64,000 nt of DNA from NCBI GenBank assembly GCA_021323855.1, contig JAJPKE010000025.1:1-64000 (forward strand), in the 5' to 3' direction. The first letter of the stretch is position 1, and every line of letters begins with the position of its first letter. This DNA is from Chloroflexota bacterium (GTDB taxonomy: Bacteria; Chloroflexota; Ktedonobacteria; Ktedonobacterales; JADMIN01). The position numbers and the translations under genes were made by a program. Below, in pieces: positions 19,241 to 26,582 of the stretch. Below the pieces are notes generated by a model. The model was given only the letters and a program-made list of their open reading frames with translations. It was not told the origin of the DNA and did no database searches.

Positions 19241-20242
19241 TTGCTAGATATTGCTGTACCGCACATTACCGCAACCGAATCTGAACAGAACTACGCCAGC
19301 TACGACATCGAGCCGCTGGAAGCCGGTTATGGCTCGACGCTGGGCAACTCGCTGCGTCGTGTCTTGCTGTCGTCGCTGAGCGGTGCGGCGGTCACATCCA
19401 TCAAGATAGATGGCGTTCAGCACGAGTTCCAGGATGTACCGGGCGTCAAAGAAGATGTGACCGACATCGTACTCAACGTCAAGCGGCTGCGCCTGCGCTC
19501 GTTCTCGGACCGCCCTGTCACCATGCGCATTGAAGTGACCGGCGAACGCCAGATTACCGGCGCAGACATCCAGGCGCCAAGCACCATCGAGATCGTCAAC
19601 CCCGATGCCTACATCTGCACGGTGGACGATCCGAACGCCCGCTTCGAGATGGAATTGATGGTGGAGTCCGGCAAAGGCTATGTGCCCGCCGAATCCAAAG
19701 AAGATCAACCCATCGGCCAGATTCCGGTGGACGCCATCTTCTCGCCGGTGGAGCGCGTCAGCTACACCGTCTCCAACACGCGCGTCGGTCAGATGACCAA
19801 TTATGACAAGATCGTGTTGCAGATCTGGACCGATGGCACCATCACGCCAGATGAGGCGCTGCGCCAGGCGTCGCACATTCTCGTGCAACACTTCCAGATG
19901 ATTGCGGAGTGGAATGAGCCGGGCATCGTTGAGCCTGCCATTCCCACGTTGCCGGGGGCTACATCGTTCCAGATTCCCCAGAAGATTTACGACACGCCGA
20001 TTGAGGAGCTGGACCTCTCGGTGCGCGCCTATAACTGCCTCAAGCGCAGCAACATCACCAAAGTCGGCCAGGTGCTGACGATGAGCCGTGATGATCTGCT
20101 GGCTGTGCGCAACTTTGGCGAAAAGAGTCTGACGGAGCTTGCGGACCGGCTCATCCAGCGGAAACTGTTGCCGAGCTTCCCGCAGCATGATTCTGGCTCG
20201 CCCTCCGGCCATGCGGACCTGGATGGCGACACCGGCCTGTAG
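19241..20242 (+). CDS. rpoA: RNA polymerase alpha subunit (TTG start)
   Basis: 333 residues. The N-terminal domain has YGSTLGNSLRRVLLSSLSGAAVTS, used for alpha dimerisation and beta/beta-prime assembly; the C-terminal domain from about residue 245 has LDLSVRAYNCLKRSNI and LLAVRNFGEKSLTEL, the UP-element and activator contact. The start is TTG 19241 behind GAGGAGGGG; no ATG lies in a position that keeps the N-terminus. It follows rpsD by 15 bases. Confidence 0.96.
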   Translation: MLDIAVPHITATESEQNYASYDIEPLEAGYGSTLGNSLRRVLLSSLSGAAVTSIKIDGVQHEFQDVPGVKEDVTDIVLNVKRLRLRSFSDRPVTMRIEVTGERQITGADIQAPSTIEIVNPDAYICTVDDPNARFEMELMVESGKGYVPAESKEDQPIGQIPVDAIFSPVERVSYTVSNTRVGQMTNYDKIVLQIWTDGTITPDEALRQASHILVQHFQMIAEWNEPGIVEPAIPTLPGATSFQIPQKIYDTPIEELDLSVRAYNCLKRSNITKVGQVLTMSRDDLLAVRNFGEKSLTELADRLIQRKLLPSFPQHDSGSPSGHADLDGDTGL

Positions 20243-20325
20243 CGAGCGCGAACACCGCACAGGTATTCGCCCGCTCTGGCAGCGGGTGGCAGGCGACATT
20301 CAGGACACAGGACAGGAGTAGTAGT

Positions 20326-20955
20326 GTGAGGCATCGTATCGCGGGCAACCGCATCAATATGGCGGAGCCGAAGCGCCGCGCAGCGTTTCGCAATCTGATC
20401 AATGGGTTATATACCCATGAGCATATCAACACGACCGAGGCGCGCGCCAAAGCGGTGCGTGGCGAGGCGGAGCGCCTGATCGCCATCGCCATTCGCGGCC
20501 ACAACCGTGCCCAGGAGCATCTGCGCGCCGTCGTGCAGGATGAGTATATCGCCGAGCAAGTGCTGGCGCTGGCCCGTAAGGGTCGCTTTACCCTCGACGA
20601 GGAAATCGCCTCCAACGAGGAGCGCGCCGCGCAGGGCAAGTTCCCGCTCAGCGCCGAGGCCCGCAAGCTCAAGCAAGACCGCCTCGACGGCTGGAAGAAA
20701 GAGTTGCTCGGTCTCATCAATGATCGTGACGAGGCGCAGCGCGCCTTGACTGCCGCCCGCGAGGCAATGGTCATCGAACTGCATGCGCGCCGCACGATTC
20801 TGCGCCACCTGCCGTATGAACTGACGGTGCGCAAGATTTTCGAGCAGTACGTGCCGATGTACAATGGTCGCCACGGTGGCTACACCCGTATCACCAAGAT
20901 TGGGCGCCGCCTGGGCGATGCCGCCGAAATCGTGCGGCTCGAAATGGTGAAGTAA
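20326..20955 (+). CDS. rplQ: 50S ribosomal protein L17 with about 90-residue insertion (GTG start)
   Basis: L17 opens normally with RHRIAGNRI, then RRAAFRNLINGLYTHEHINTTEARAK, and closes with ARRTILRHLPYELTVRKIFEQYVP (given from residue 154) and GGYTRITKIGRRLGDAAE. Between about residues 60 and 150 lies an additional, charged and probably helical or coiled-coil segment, giving 209 residues in place of 115-130. Both flanks align and the frame is unbroken. GTG 20326 follows AGGAG. L17 sits at the tunnel exit region, so the insertion would be solvent-exposed. Confidence 0.94.
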   Translation: MRHRIAGNRINMAEPKRRAAFRNLINGLYTHEHINTTEARAKAVRGEAERLIAIAIRGHNRAQEHLRAVVQDEYIAEQVLALARKGRFTLDEEIASNEERAAQGKFPLSAEARKLKQDRLDGWKKELLGLINDRDEAQRALTAAREAMVIELHARRTILRHLPYELTVRKIFEQYVPMYNGRHGGYTRITKIGRRLGDAAEIVRLEMVK

Positions 20956-20969
20956 GTAGAGCCGCTGCC

Positions 20970-21755
20970 GTGAACGTCGCTGCGTTGGTGGAGTATGACG
21001 GCACACGCTTCGCCGGCTTTCAACGCCAGTCGCCCGATAAGGGGCCAACGGTGCAGGGAGCCATTGAGGCAGCAATCCAGCGCATCACAGGAACGGCTAT
21101 CAGCGTCGAGGCGGCGGGTCGCACCGATAGCGGTGTCCACGCCAGCGGGCAGGTCATCAACTTTCATGCGCCGGACCGCCTGGACATCGCCGCCTGGCAG
21201 CGAGCGTTGAATGCGCTGCTGCCGCAAGACATTGCGATTCGCGCTGCTTGCCATGTCGCTGATGACTTTCGCGCTCGTTGGGATGCGCTTTCGCGCAGCT
21301 ATCGCTATCGCATCCTTTGTGATGCAAGCCGTTCGCCGCTCCGCGAGCGTTTCACCTGGCGCGTGTCCGGGCGGCTGGATGTGGTGGCGATGCAGGCGGC
21401 AAGCGCTCACTTGCTGGGTGAGCAGGACTTCGGTTCGTTCGGTTCCAGCCCGCGCGACCGCCGCAGCGACGGCTATCGCGGCCACACGGTGCGGACGATG
21501 TTCGCGGCAGATTGCCGCTGGGCCGGGGCAGAGCCGGATGTCGTGGAGTGTCGCTTCACGGCGAACGCCTTCCTTTCGGGAATGGTGCGCCGGCTGGTGG
21601 GAACGCTGGCGCTGGTTGGCGATGGCCGGCTGAGCGTCGCAGATTTCCAGCGCATCCTGGAAGCGCGCGACAAGGCGCATAGTGGCGCCGCTGCTCCGGC
21701 CTGTGGCCTGTGTCTGACGCAGGTGACGTATCCAGCAGGCGCCGTCGAGTGGTAG
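20970..21755 (+). CDS. truA: tRNA pseudouridine(38-40) synthase TruA (GTG start)
   Basis: 261 residues. EYDGTRFAGFQRQ at the N-terminus and AAGRTDSGVHASGQ with the catalytic Asp are the TruA signatures; FTANAFLSGMVRRLVG is the C-terminal motif. TruA makes pseudouridine at positions 38-40 of tRNA anticodon arms. Start GTG 20970 gives VNVAALVEYDGT; the 14-base gap from rplQ supports co-transcription. Confidence 0.95.
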   Translation: MNVAALVEYDGTRFAGFQRQSPDKGPTVQGAIEAAIQRITGTAISVEAAGRTDSGVHASGQVINFHAPDRLDIAAWQRALNALLPQDIAIRAACHVADDFRARWDALSRSYRYRILCDASRSPLRERFTWRVSGRLDVVAMQAASAHLLGEQDFGSFGSSPRDRRSDGYRGHTVRTMFAADCRWAGAEPDVVECRFTANAFLSGMVRRLVGTLALVGDGRLSVADFQRILEARDKAHSGAAAPACGLCLTQVTYPAGAVEW

Positions 21756-21865
21756 CCGTGTGGTAGCACGAGTGATAGCGAAGATAGCCGTTCGCGGCTG
21801 GCGATACAACTATTTTGGCGCGCGGCAAGACAACATCGCGCAGTGCGCGTAACGTGGAGAAAACG

Positions 21866-22390
21866 ATGAACCCAAAAACGTACAGTGCCAAGCGCGATGA
21901 TCTGGAAGCGCGCTGGTACCTGATTGATGCCGATGGGCAGGTGTTGGGCCGTGTGGCGACACAGATTGCCACCATCCTGCGCGGCAAGCACAAGCCCACC
22001 TATACGCCGCACCTCAACTGTGGCGACTTTGTGATCGTGGTCAACGCCGCCAAGATCGCTGTGACCGGCAAGCGGCTGGACCAGAAGATGTATTACCAGC
22101 ACTCGCAGTATCCTGGCGGTCTCAAGCAGGAGACACTGCGGCAGGTGTTGGAGAAGCACCCGGAGCGTGTCATCGAGCGTGCCGTCAAGGGGATGATTCC
22201 GCACAACCGGCTCGGCGCGGACGTACTGCACCGCCTCAAGGTCTACGCTGGCCCGGAGCATCCGCATCAGGCGCAGCAGCCGATTCCCTGGCAGCAGCCC
22301 ACGGTGGAATCCTGGCTTGCGGAGCGCGAGCAGGCGGAAGCAGCGGAAGCAGCGGAAACCGAAGAGGCAGCAGAAACAACAAAGGCATAA
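21866..22390 (+). CDS. rplM: 50S ribosomal protein L13 with acidic tail
   Basis: 174 residues. [49 protein letters not shown] and [29 protein letters not shown], given from residue 107, are L13 hallmarks. The last 30 or so residues are a Glu/Ala-rich tail not found in most homologues. ATG 21866 follows GGAGAAAAC. rplM-rpsI form the usual pair. Confidence 0.96.
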   Translation: MNPKTYSAKRDDLEARWYLIDADGQVLGRVATQIATILRGKHKPTYTPHLNCGDFVIVVNAAKIAVTGKRLDQKMYYQHSQYPGGLKQETLRQVLEKHPERVIERAVKGMIPHNRLGADVLHRLKVYAGPEHPHQAQQPIPWQQPTVESWLAEREQAEAAEAAETEEAAETTKA

Positions 22391-22467
22391 TCAGTCAAAT
22401 GAGTCATCTCGGCCAGTAGACCGAGCCATAGTCAATCAGCCAGAATCAGGCGAGCGGAGGAATCACC

Positions 22468-22872
22468 TTGGCGGAGTTTCAAGGGGCTTACTATTACGGG
22501 ACAGGACGGCGCAAGACCGCCGTTGCGCGGGTGCGCCTGTACCCCAACGGCGATGGCCAGATCATCGTCAACGGGCGCGGCGCGGATGAATATTTCCCGC
22601 GCGAGACGCTGATGCAGGCGGTACGCAGTCCGCTGCGTATGCTGGAGCTAAACAATCGCTTCAACATTTCAGTGAAGGTGGTCGGTGGCGGCGTCAGCGG
22701 CCAGGCCGGCGCTGTGCGGCATGGCATCGCGCGGGCGCTGGTGCGCGCGGATGAAGAGTTCCGTCCGACCCTGCGCAAGAACGGCTTTCTCACGCGCGAC
22801 CCGCGCATGCGGGAGCGCAAGAAGTATGGCTTGAAGCGCGCCCGCAAGGCGAAGCAGTACACCAAGCGGTAA
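22468..22872 (+). CDS. rpsI: 30S ribosomal protein S9 (TTG start)
   Basis: 134 residues. [20 protein letters not shown], the [20 protein letters not shown] block and the invariant end [11 protein letters not shown] mark S9; its last Arg reaches P-site tRNA. Start TTG 22468 lies seven bases after GGAGG. It ends the ribosomal block and is followed 16 bases later by a strong terminator. Confidence 0.96.
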   Translation: MAEFQGAYYYGTGRRKTAVARVRLYPNGDGQIIVNGRGADEYFPRETLMQAVRSPLRMLELNNRFNISVKVVGGGVSGQAGAVRHGIARALVRADEEFRPTLRKNGFLTRDPRMRERKKYGLKRARKAKQYTKR

Positions 22873-22888
22873 TTTTCTTACGAGCGGG

Positions 22889-22933
22889 ACGACAGCCAGA
22901 TGGCATAATCGCCATCTGGCTGTCGTTGTTTTT
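22889..22933 (+). terminator. Strong intrinsic terminator after rpsI
   Basis: A perfect 16-bp stem (22889-22904 with 22911-22926), loop ATAATC, followed by TGTTTTT. This closes the ribosomal block. Confidence 0.93.
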
Positions 22934-23292
22934 GGAACTGAATAGGACTTCTGCAAAGCTATTCATCAGCCACACTACCAACTCAACTATCAAAGCCAGT
23001 TCCCTTTTGCAAGATATAGTCATGACACCTGAATGACTCCTACATGACTCCTGGATGACCTTCTCATCTCACTATTGCCCGGGTACAGTTGCCTTACCTT
23101 CTCTACTGTTCGTAGTGCAACGTCCCGGCGATGGAGAACAGGAGATTACATGAGTATAGCGTAGGAACTAATGTCGTCTATGACTGGCCAGTACTGTCCT
23201 TACATGCCTCCTTCTGGCTTGTAGAAAGGTGGCATGTGCCAGTATCGAAACCTGTTAAAACCCTCAGTGCGATGATCGAGGAGACACTACCT
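22934..23292 (+). other. rpsI to secreted-protein spacer
   Basis: About 360 bases. The frame of the next gene is open upstream from 23131, but the translation looks random and lacks a better start. The most notable content is four direct repeats at 23022-23063, given below. Confidence 0.5.
23022..23063 (+). repeat. Four 11-bp direct repeats, likely regulator-binding array
   Basis: ATGAC recurs at 23022, 23033, 23044 and 23055, exactly 11 bases apart, in units of ATGACwCCTnn (last unit ATGACCTT). One unit per helical turn is typical of OmpR/PhoB-type winged-helix or SARP-like regulators. It lies about 230 bases before the first secreted-protein gene. Confidence 0.65.
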
Positions 23293-23991
23293 ATGGAATC
23301 TACCAGCGCCCATGTTCACGACACGCAACCAGATGTTTCTGTTACCTACGACCAGCAGTACACTTCGCGCTACCACCATGTCTTGGTGAGCCGTGTGGTG
23401 AACCAATGGGGCCGCATACTCCTGGCGCTCAGTGCGCTTCTTCTGGGGGTACTGGCTACCAACGCCGGTACCGCCCTCGCTGCGCCTGTGCAGACGCGCC
23501 AAGCACAGCAGACGCATCTCCAGCACGTTGTGAGCAGGCTCGACGCATCAACGGTGCATGTCATGGCTTTTGCCAGTTGCTCAGGCGTCCATTGCGATAA
23601 TACCGATCCCTACACTACCAACTGTGCCAGTGGCAGCTATTGGGTAGTTACGTCATCTCCGCTGACCGACGTGGTCACACATACCACCAGTTGGAACTAT
23701 GGCTATCTGCAATTGTGGTGGTCCCAGACCTGCCAGACCAACTGGATTCGCGGCCAAGTCTATGAATCTGGGTCAGTGGACAACTACTATCGGATGCAGA
23801 CACAAGCTGGCAGCCCGTCCGTGGTCCATAGCAATCGAGGTACCCTGCCGGATTGGACCAATCAATGGTATACCGGCAATGCCAGCGCTTGCGGTATCGT
23901 CGAGATTTCCTTTAGCTCTGGTGGACCCAACTACGTGAGATACGAAGCGGAAGTGAATAATCCCGGCTACACCTGCTCCTACGACTTTTGA
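23293..23991 (+). CDS. Secreted DUF2690-like protein
   Basis: 232 residues from ATG 23293, chosen because GAGGAG lies nine bases upstream; longer starts at 23272 and 23131 are possible but weaker. An unusually long N-terminal region precedes a hydrophobic segment (RILLALSALLLGVLATNAGT) ending in ALAAP, a signal-peptidase-like site. The mature part has SCSGVHCDNTDPYTTNC, TTSWNYGYLQLWWSQTC and NYVRYEAEV, which resembles the DUF2690 (YjfA-like) family of secreted Actinobacteria/Firmicutes proteins. The Cys residues probably form disulfides. Function unknown. It lies first in a run of three exported proteins. Confidence 0.75.
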   Translation: MESTSAHVHDTQPDVSVTYDQQYTSRYHHVLVSRVVNQWGRILLALSALLLGVLATNAGTALAAPVQTRQAQQTHLQHVVSRLDASTVHVMAFASCSGVHCDNTDPYTTNCASGSYWVVTSSPLTDVVTHTTSWNYGYLQLWWSQTCQTNWIRGQVYESGSVDNYYRMQTQAGSPSVVHSNRGTLPDWTNQWYTGNASACGIVEISFSSGGPNYVRYEAEVNNPGYTCSYDF

Positions 23992-24057
23992 TAGCGGTTG
24001 CTTTGTGAGCAACTTCATCCCTTTGTCGTCGAACACATGATTGCAGGAGGAGTAGCT

Positions 24058-25086
24058 ATGCGAAGATCACTTCTCGCCCTGATACTGGTTGTTGCGCTGG
24101 CGGTGATGACCTGGGCGAACTTCCGTTTTTCGGGCACGGCTCATGCGGCGCCGCTGACAACGAGCCTCTCTCCCGTCGTCACTAACAGCTACTACGTGGA
24201 TAGCAACTGGTACGCCAACACCAACCCTGATAGTTACGCGAGCAAGCTCGGCGCATCTGATGCTCTCGGAGAGAATCAAACCCTGGTCAACAAGGGCATT
24301 CATTGTACGAAGGGCGAGTACCTGATCTACACCATCCTCGACTTTGGCTCCCCCCGCGATGGCAACATCTACAACTGGGCAGGAGCAACCATTGATTACG
24401 GTGGCGGGCCGAATCAGGTGTGGACCATCGTTGAGGACTACGCCAACAGTTGGTACGCCAACTCGTACAACTGCTTTACGCTCAATCTCCTCATCGGGGT
24501 CAACAACTCATCCATCTGCGGAAGCAATGACACGATGGCCAGTTGCGACCAGGCAGCAGGTTTCGATCTTGCTACTGCCGTCGAGGAGGTAAACTACGAT
24601 CTTGCTACCGCCGGAGAGGGCTGGCAGATTACCAGTAAAGGCGCGATTGACGCGGAAGGCTGGTATGACCCTCCATACGACTACTTTGGTAGCTATGGCA
24701 GCGCCTCCAACTTCGCAGATGGATTCGACAATTACGACGTCAAGAACGGCGTAGCCTGGAACCTCTACGACTTTGGCGATGCGCAGTCTAACTGCTACGA
24801 GTACACGAAGGATTGGTGCGAAGGGCCTGGTGTGTACGGCAACGTGTATCAATTGGCCTGGGGTATCGGCTATGACGAGCCGTTCCCCGAAGCCTACAGC
24901 AGCACCCATAACGGCTGGTGGGCACAGGTGAGCAGTTACTCCAATAAAGGCAACCAGGGGCGCATCCAATACTATGTGGTCATGCTTTCCAGCAGTGGCG
25001 ACACCTCAGACTGGCAGAACTTCATCAACCAGAACGCTGGCTATATCCCCTATAGCCTCTTCGATGGGTCGGTCCAATATTGGTGA
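24058..25086 (+). CDS. Secreted protein of unknown function, Tyr/Trp/Asn-rich
   Basis: 342 residues. ATG 24058 follows AGGAGG by seven bases. A clear Sec signal peptide RRSLLALILVVALAVMTW ends in AHAAP at about residue 30. The mature chain is rich in Tyr, Trp, Asn, Gly and Asp and has paired Cys; segments include LIYTILDFGSPRDGNIYNW, WTIVEDYANSWYANSYN and GWWAQVSSYSNKGNQ. I recognise no family. The composition suits an extracellular, perhaps glycan-interacting beta protein, but that is conjecture. It is 66 bases after the preceding gene. Confidence 0.75.
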   Translation: MRRSLLALILVVALAVMTWANFRFSGTAHAAPLTTSLSPVVTNSYYVDSNWYANTNPDSYASKLGASDALGENQTLVNKGIHCTKGEYLIYTILDFGSPRDGNIYNWAGATIDYGGGPNQVWTIVEDYANSWYANSYNCFTLNLLIGVNNSSICGSNDTMASCDQAAGFDLATAVEEVNYDLATAGEGWQITSKGAIDAEGWYDPPYDYFGSYGSASNFADGFDNYDVKNGVAWNLYDFGDAQSNCYEYTKDWCEGPGVYGNVYQLAWGIGYDEPFPEAYSSTHNGWWAQVSSYSNKGNQGRIQYYVVMLSSSGDTSDWQNFINQNAGYIPYSLFDGSVQYW

Positions 25087-25132
25087 TCGTGCCTCGGTGA
25101 TCGTAGCAAGCAGTGCTGAAAGGAACACATTG

Positions 25133-25762
25133 GTGTCTCATACTGTATCAAAGGCGTCGAAACAGCGCCACCTGCCTCAACGGACGAAACGCCGCCAGCG
25201 CATTACAAGGCGCATGCCTGCGAAGAATTTGCCCACGCGCGCGCTGCTGATTGCTGGCATTGTCGCCGCTGGCGTCCTCGTACTCGTCGTTGGCGTGACG
25301 ATTGCCAGCGCCAGCCCATCCGTCGCGCTCAACCGTAAGCAGCAGGCAGTTCAGATGCAAGCGCAATGGAAAGCCGCGCATGATCGTTCTCCGGCTGCCA
25401 AGCAGGGTGGGCAAAGTGCGATTGCCTGCGTGGTTATTCAGAATCAGCCGCCGCAAATTGTCAACCTGAGCGGTCAGGCGCCGCTCCCTGGGCAGAACTA
25501 CAACAGCTACATCAGGATGACCTCCACCGAGGGAACACCTTATACTGTGTTTGGTGAGGTGAATCAGCTTGCTGTACAGGTGCGGCCCCAGAATCCGTGC
25601 AGCGCCAGTGGCGCGCTGGCGCCGATCCACTTCTATCCGGCTCCGCAACGGGTCGGTCAATTGACCCTAACTGCTGTGCAGGGCGATGTCGTCACCTTCA
25701 CCACCGCAGCCCATACGACTGGCCGGTTCAACTATGTGACTGGACAGTATTTAGACCACTAG
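25133..25762 (+). CDS. Single-pass membrane-anchored hypothetical protein
   Basis: 209 residues from GTG 25133 (GAAAGGA eight bases upstream; TTG 25130 is possible). A basic N-terminal stretch (KQRHLPQRTKRRQRITRR) of about 30 residues precedes one transmembrane helix, ALLIAGIVAAGVLVLVVGVT, so the rest lies outside. The external part has no recognised domain and few Cys. It is third in the exported-protein group and is followed by a strong hairpin. Function unknown. Confidence 0.65.
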   Translation: MSHTVSKASKQRHLPQRTKRRQRITRRMPAKNLPTRALLIAGIVAAGVLVLVVGVTIASASPSVALNRKQQAVQMQAQWKAAHDRSPAAKQGGQSAIACVVIQNQPPQIVNLSGQAPLPGQNYNSYIRMTSTEGTPYTVFGEVNQLAVQVRPQNPCSASGALAPIHFYPAPQRVGQLTLTAVQGDVVTFTTAAHTTGRFNYVTGQYLDH

Positions 25763-25778
25763 CGCCAAGCTGGTGAAG

Positions 25779-25821
25779 TCTCTCGGTGGCCTGGATAGAA
25801 ATATCCTATGTCACCGAGAGA
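25779..25821. terminator. Bidirectional hairpin between convergent genes
   Basis: TCTCTCGGTG (25779-25788) pairs with CACCGAGAGA (25812-25821); inside it GGATA-GAAA-TATCC forms a second stem. It lies between the membrane-anchored gene (+) and the padR-family gene (-), fitting a shared terminator. Confidence 0.7.
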
Positions 25822-25828
25822 TCAACCA

Positions 25829-26476
25829 TTAGTAGTTGTGTTGCGCGTGAAACTCCTCGATAGCGGCAATCGCCTCATCACACCAGGCAATGTAACTCTC
25901 CTGTACGCCGACGCCACGCCGCGCGGTCAGCCGTTGCCCCAGCGCCGCCGCTGCCTTGTGCGGATCGCCTGTTCGTTCTTCCTCTTCTCTGCGACGCGCC
26001 AATTCCTCATAGTGCGCCTTGCGCTCCACATGCCGCGCTCGTGCCATGCGCAATAAGGCGATGGCGCGCTCCGGCGGCAAGAATCCATAGCAGAGCGCCT
26101 TCACCAACTGTTCGTCGCGCACCTCGGCATCGGCTGCCGGCAGCTCCACCCACTCCATGAGCATTTCAGTGCCAGACGGCGTGAGATGATACACCTTGCG
26201 TGTTGGTCCCTGCTCGCTCGGCACCTCTGTGTACTCCACTAGCCCGCGCTGCTCCAGGTCCGCCAGCGCCGGATAGATGCTGCTATGTCCCACACTCCAG
26301 AAATGCTTTGTCACGAACGCGAACCACTGCGCAATGTCGTAGCCGGAACGCGGCTCCTGCGCCAGACTGGCGAGAATCGCGTACTGGCACATCGTAAATT
26401 GCTTTGACTGCTTGGGCTGTTTTGTATGCTTCGATTGTTTTGATCGTTCAAGCTGTATTTCTCGTTTCGTAGTCAT
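25829..26476 (-). CDS. PadR-family transcriptional regulator
   Basis: 215 residues. After a basic N-terminus, QYAILASLAQEPRSGYDIAQWF and SIYPALADLEQRGLVEY form the PadR winged helix; TRKVYHLTPSGTEMLMEW continues it, and the C-terminal half is the helical Vir_act_alpha_C-type domain. PadR proteins repress efflux and detoxification genes and are relieved by small molecules. RBS GAGGAG precedes the ATG. It is divergent from an MFS pump, with two ATGT-N8-ACAT operators between them. Confidence 0.92.
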   Translation of the reverse strand: MTTKREIQLERSKQSKHTKQPKQSKQFTMCQYAILASLAQEPRSGYDIAQWFAFVTKHFWSVGHSSIYPALADLEQRGLVEYTEVPSEQGPTRKVYHLTPSGTEMLMEWVELPAADAEVRDEQLVKALCYGFLPPERAIALLRMARARHVERKAHYEELARRREEEERTGDPHKAAAALGQRLTARRGVGVQESYIAWCDEAIAAIEEFHAQHNY

Positions 26477-26491
26477 GTTGCCATCTCCTCA

Positions 26492-26511
26492 CTATGTCTC
26501 CCTTGACATAG
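26492..26511. promoter_or_regulatory. PadR operator 1
   Basis: CTATGTC (26492-26498) and GACATAG (26505-26511) form a 7-bp inverted repeat containing ATGT-N8-ACAT, the classical PadR site. It contains the TTGACA -35 of the pump promoter (26503-26508) and touches the padR -10. Confidence 0.8.
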
Positions 26512-26532
26512 TTATACCACGCGCGTTACTAT
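26503..26532 (+). promoter_or_regulatory. Promoter of the MFS pump
   Basis: Perfect -35 TTGACA (26503-26508), 18-base spacer, -10 TACTAT (26527-26532). Both hexamers overlap PadR operators, which is expected for direct repression. Confidence 0.65.
26511..26519 (-). promoter_or_regulatory. Extended -10 of padR-family gene
   Basis: Minus-strand TGGTATAAC, an extended -10, directly abuts operator 1, so autorepression is likely. Confidence 0.5.
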
Positions 26533-26546
26533 GTCTGTGCAGACAT
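26531..26546. promoter_or_regulatory. PadR operator 2
   Basis: ATGTCTG-TG-CAGACAT, a 7-bp inverted repeat giving ATGT-N8-ACAT again, overlaps the -10 of the pump promoter. The two dyad centres are about 37 bases apart, so two repressor dimers may bind. Confidence 0.8.
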
Positions 26547-26582
26547 ACTCGTGCGTGACTACAAGGCTGAGGGAGAGATGAC

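Noticed and set aside
23022..23063. A small CRISPR array.
   Set aside because: Units are 11 bases with 2-3 variable bases, far too short for repeat-spacer structure.
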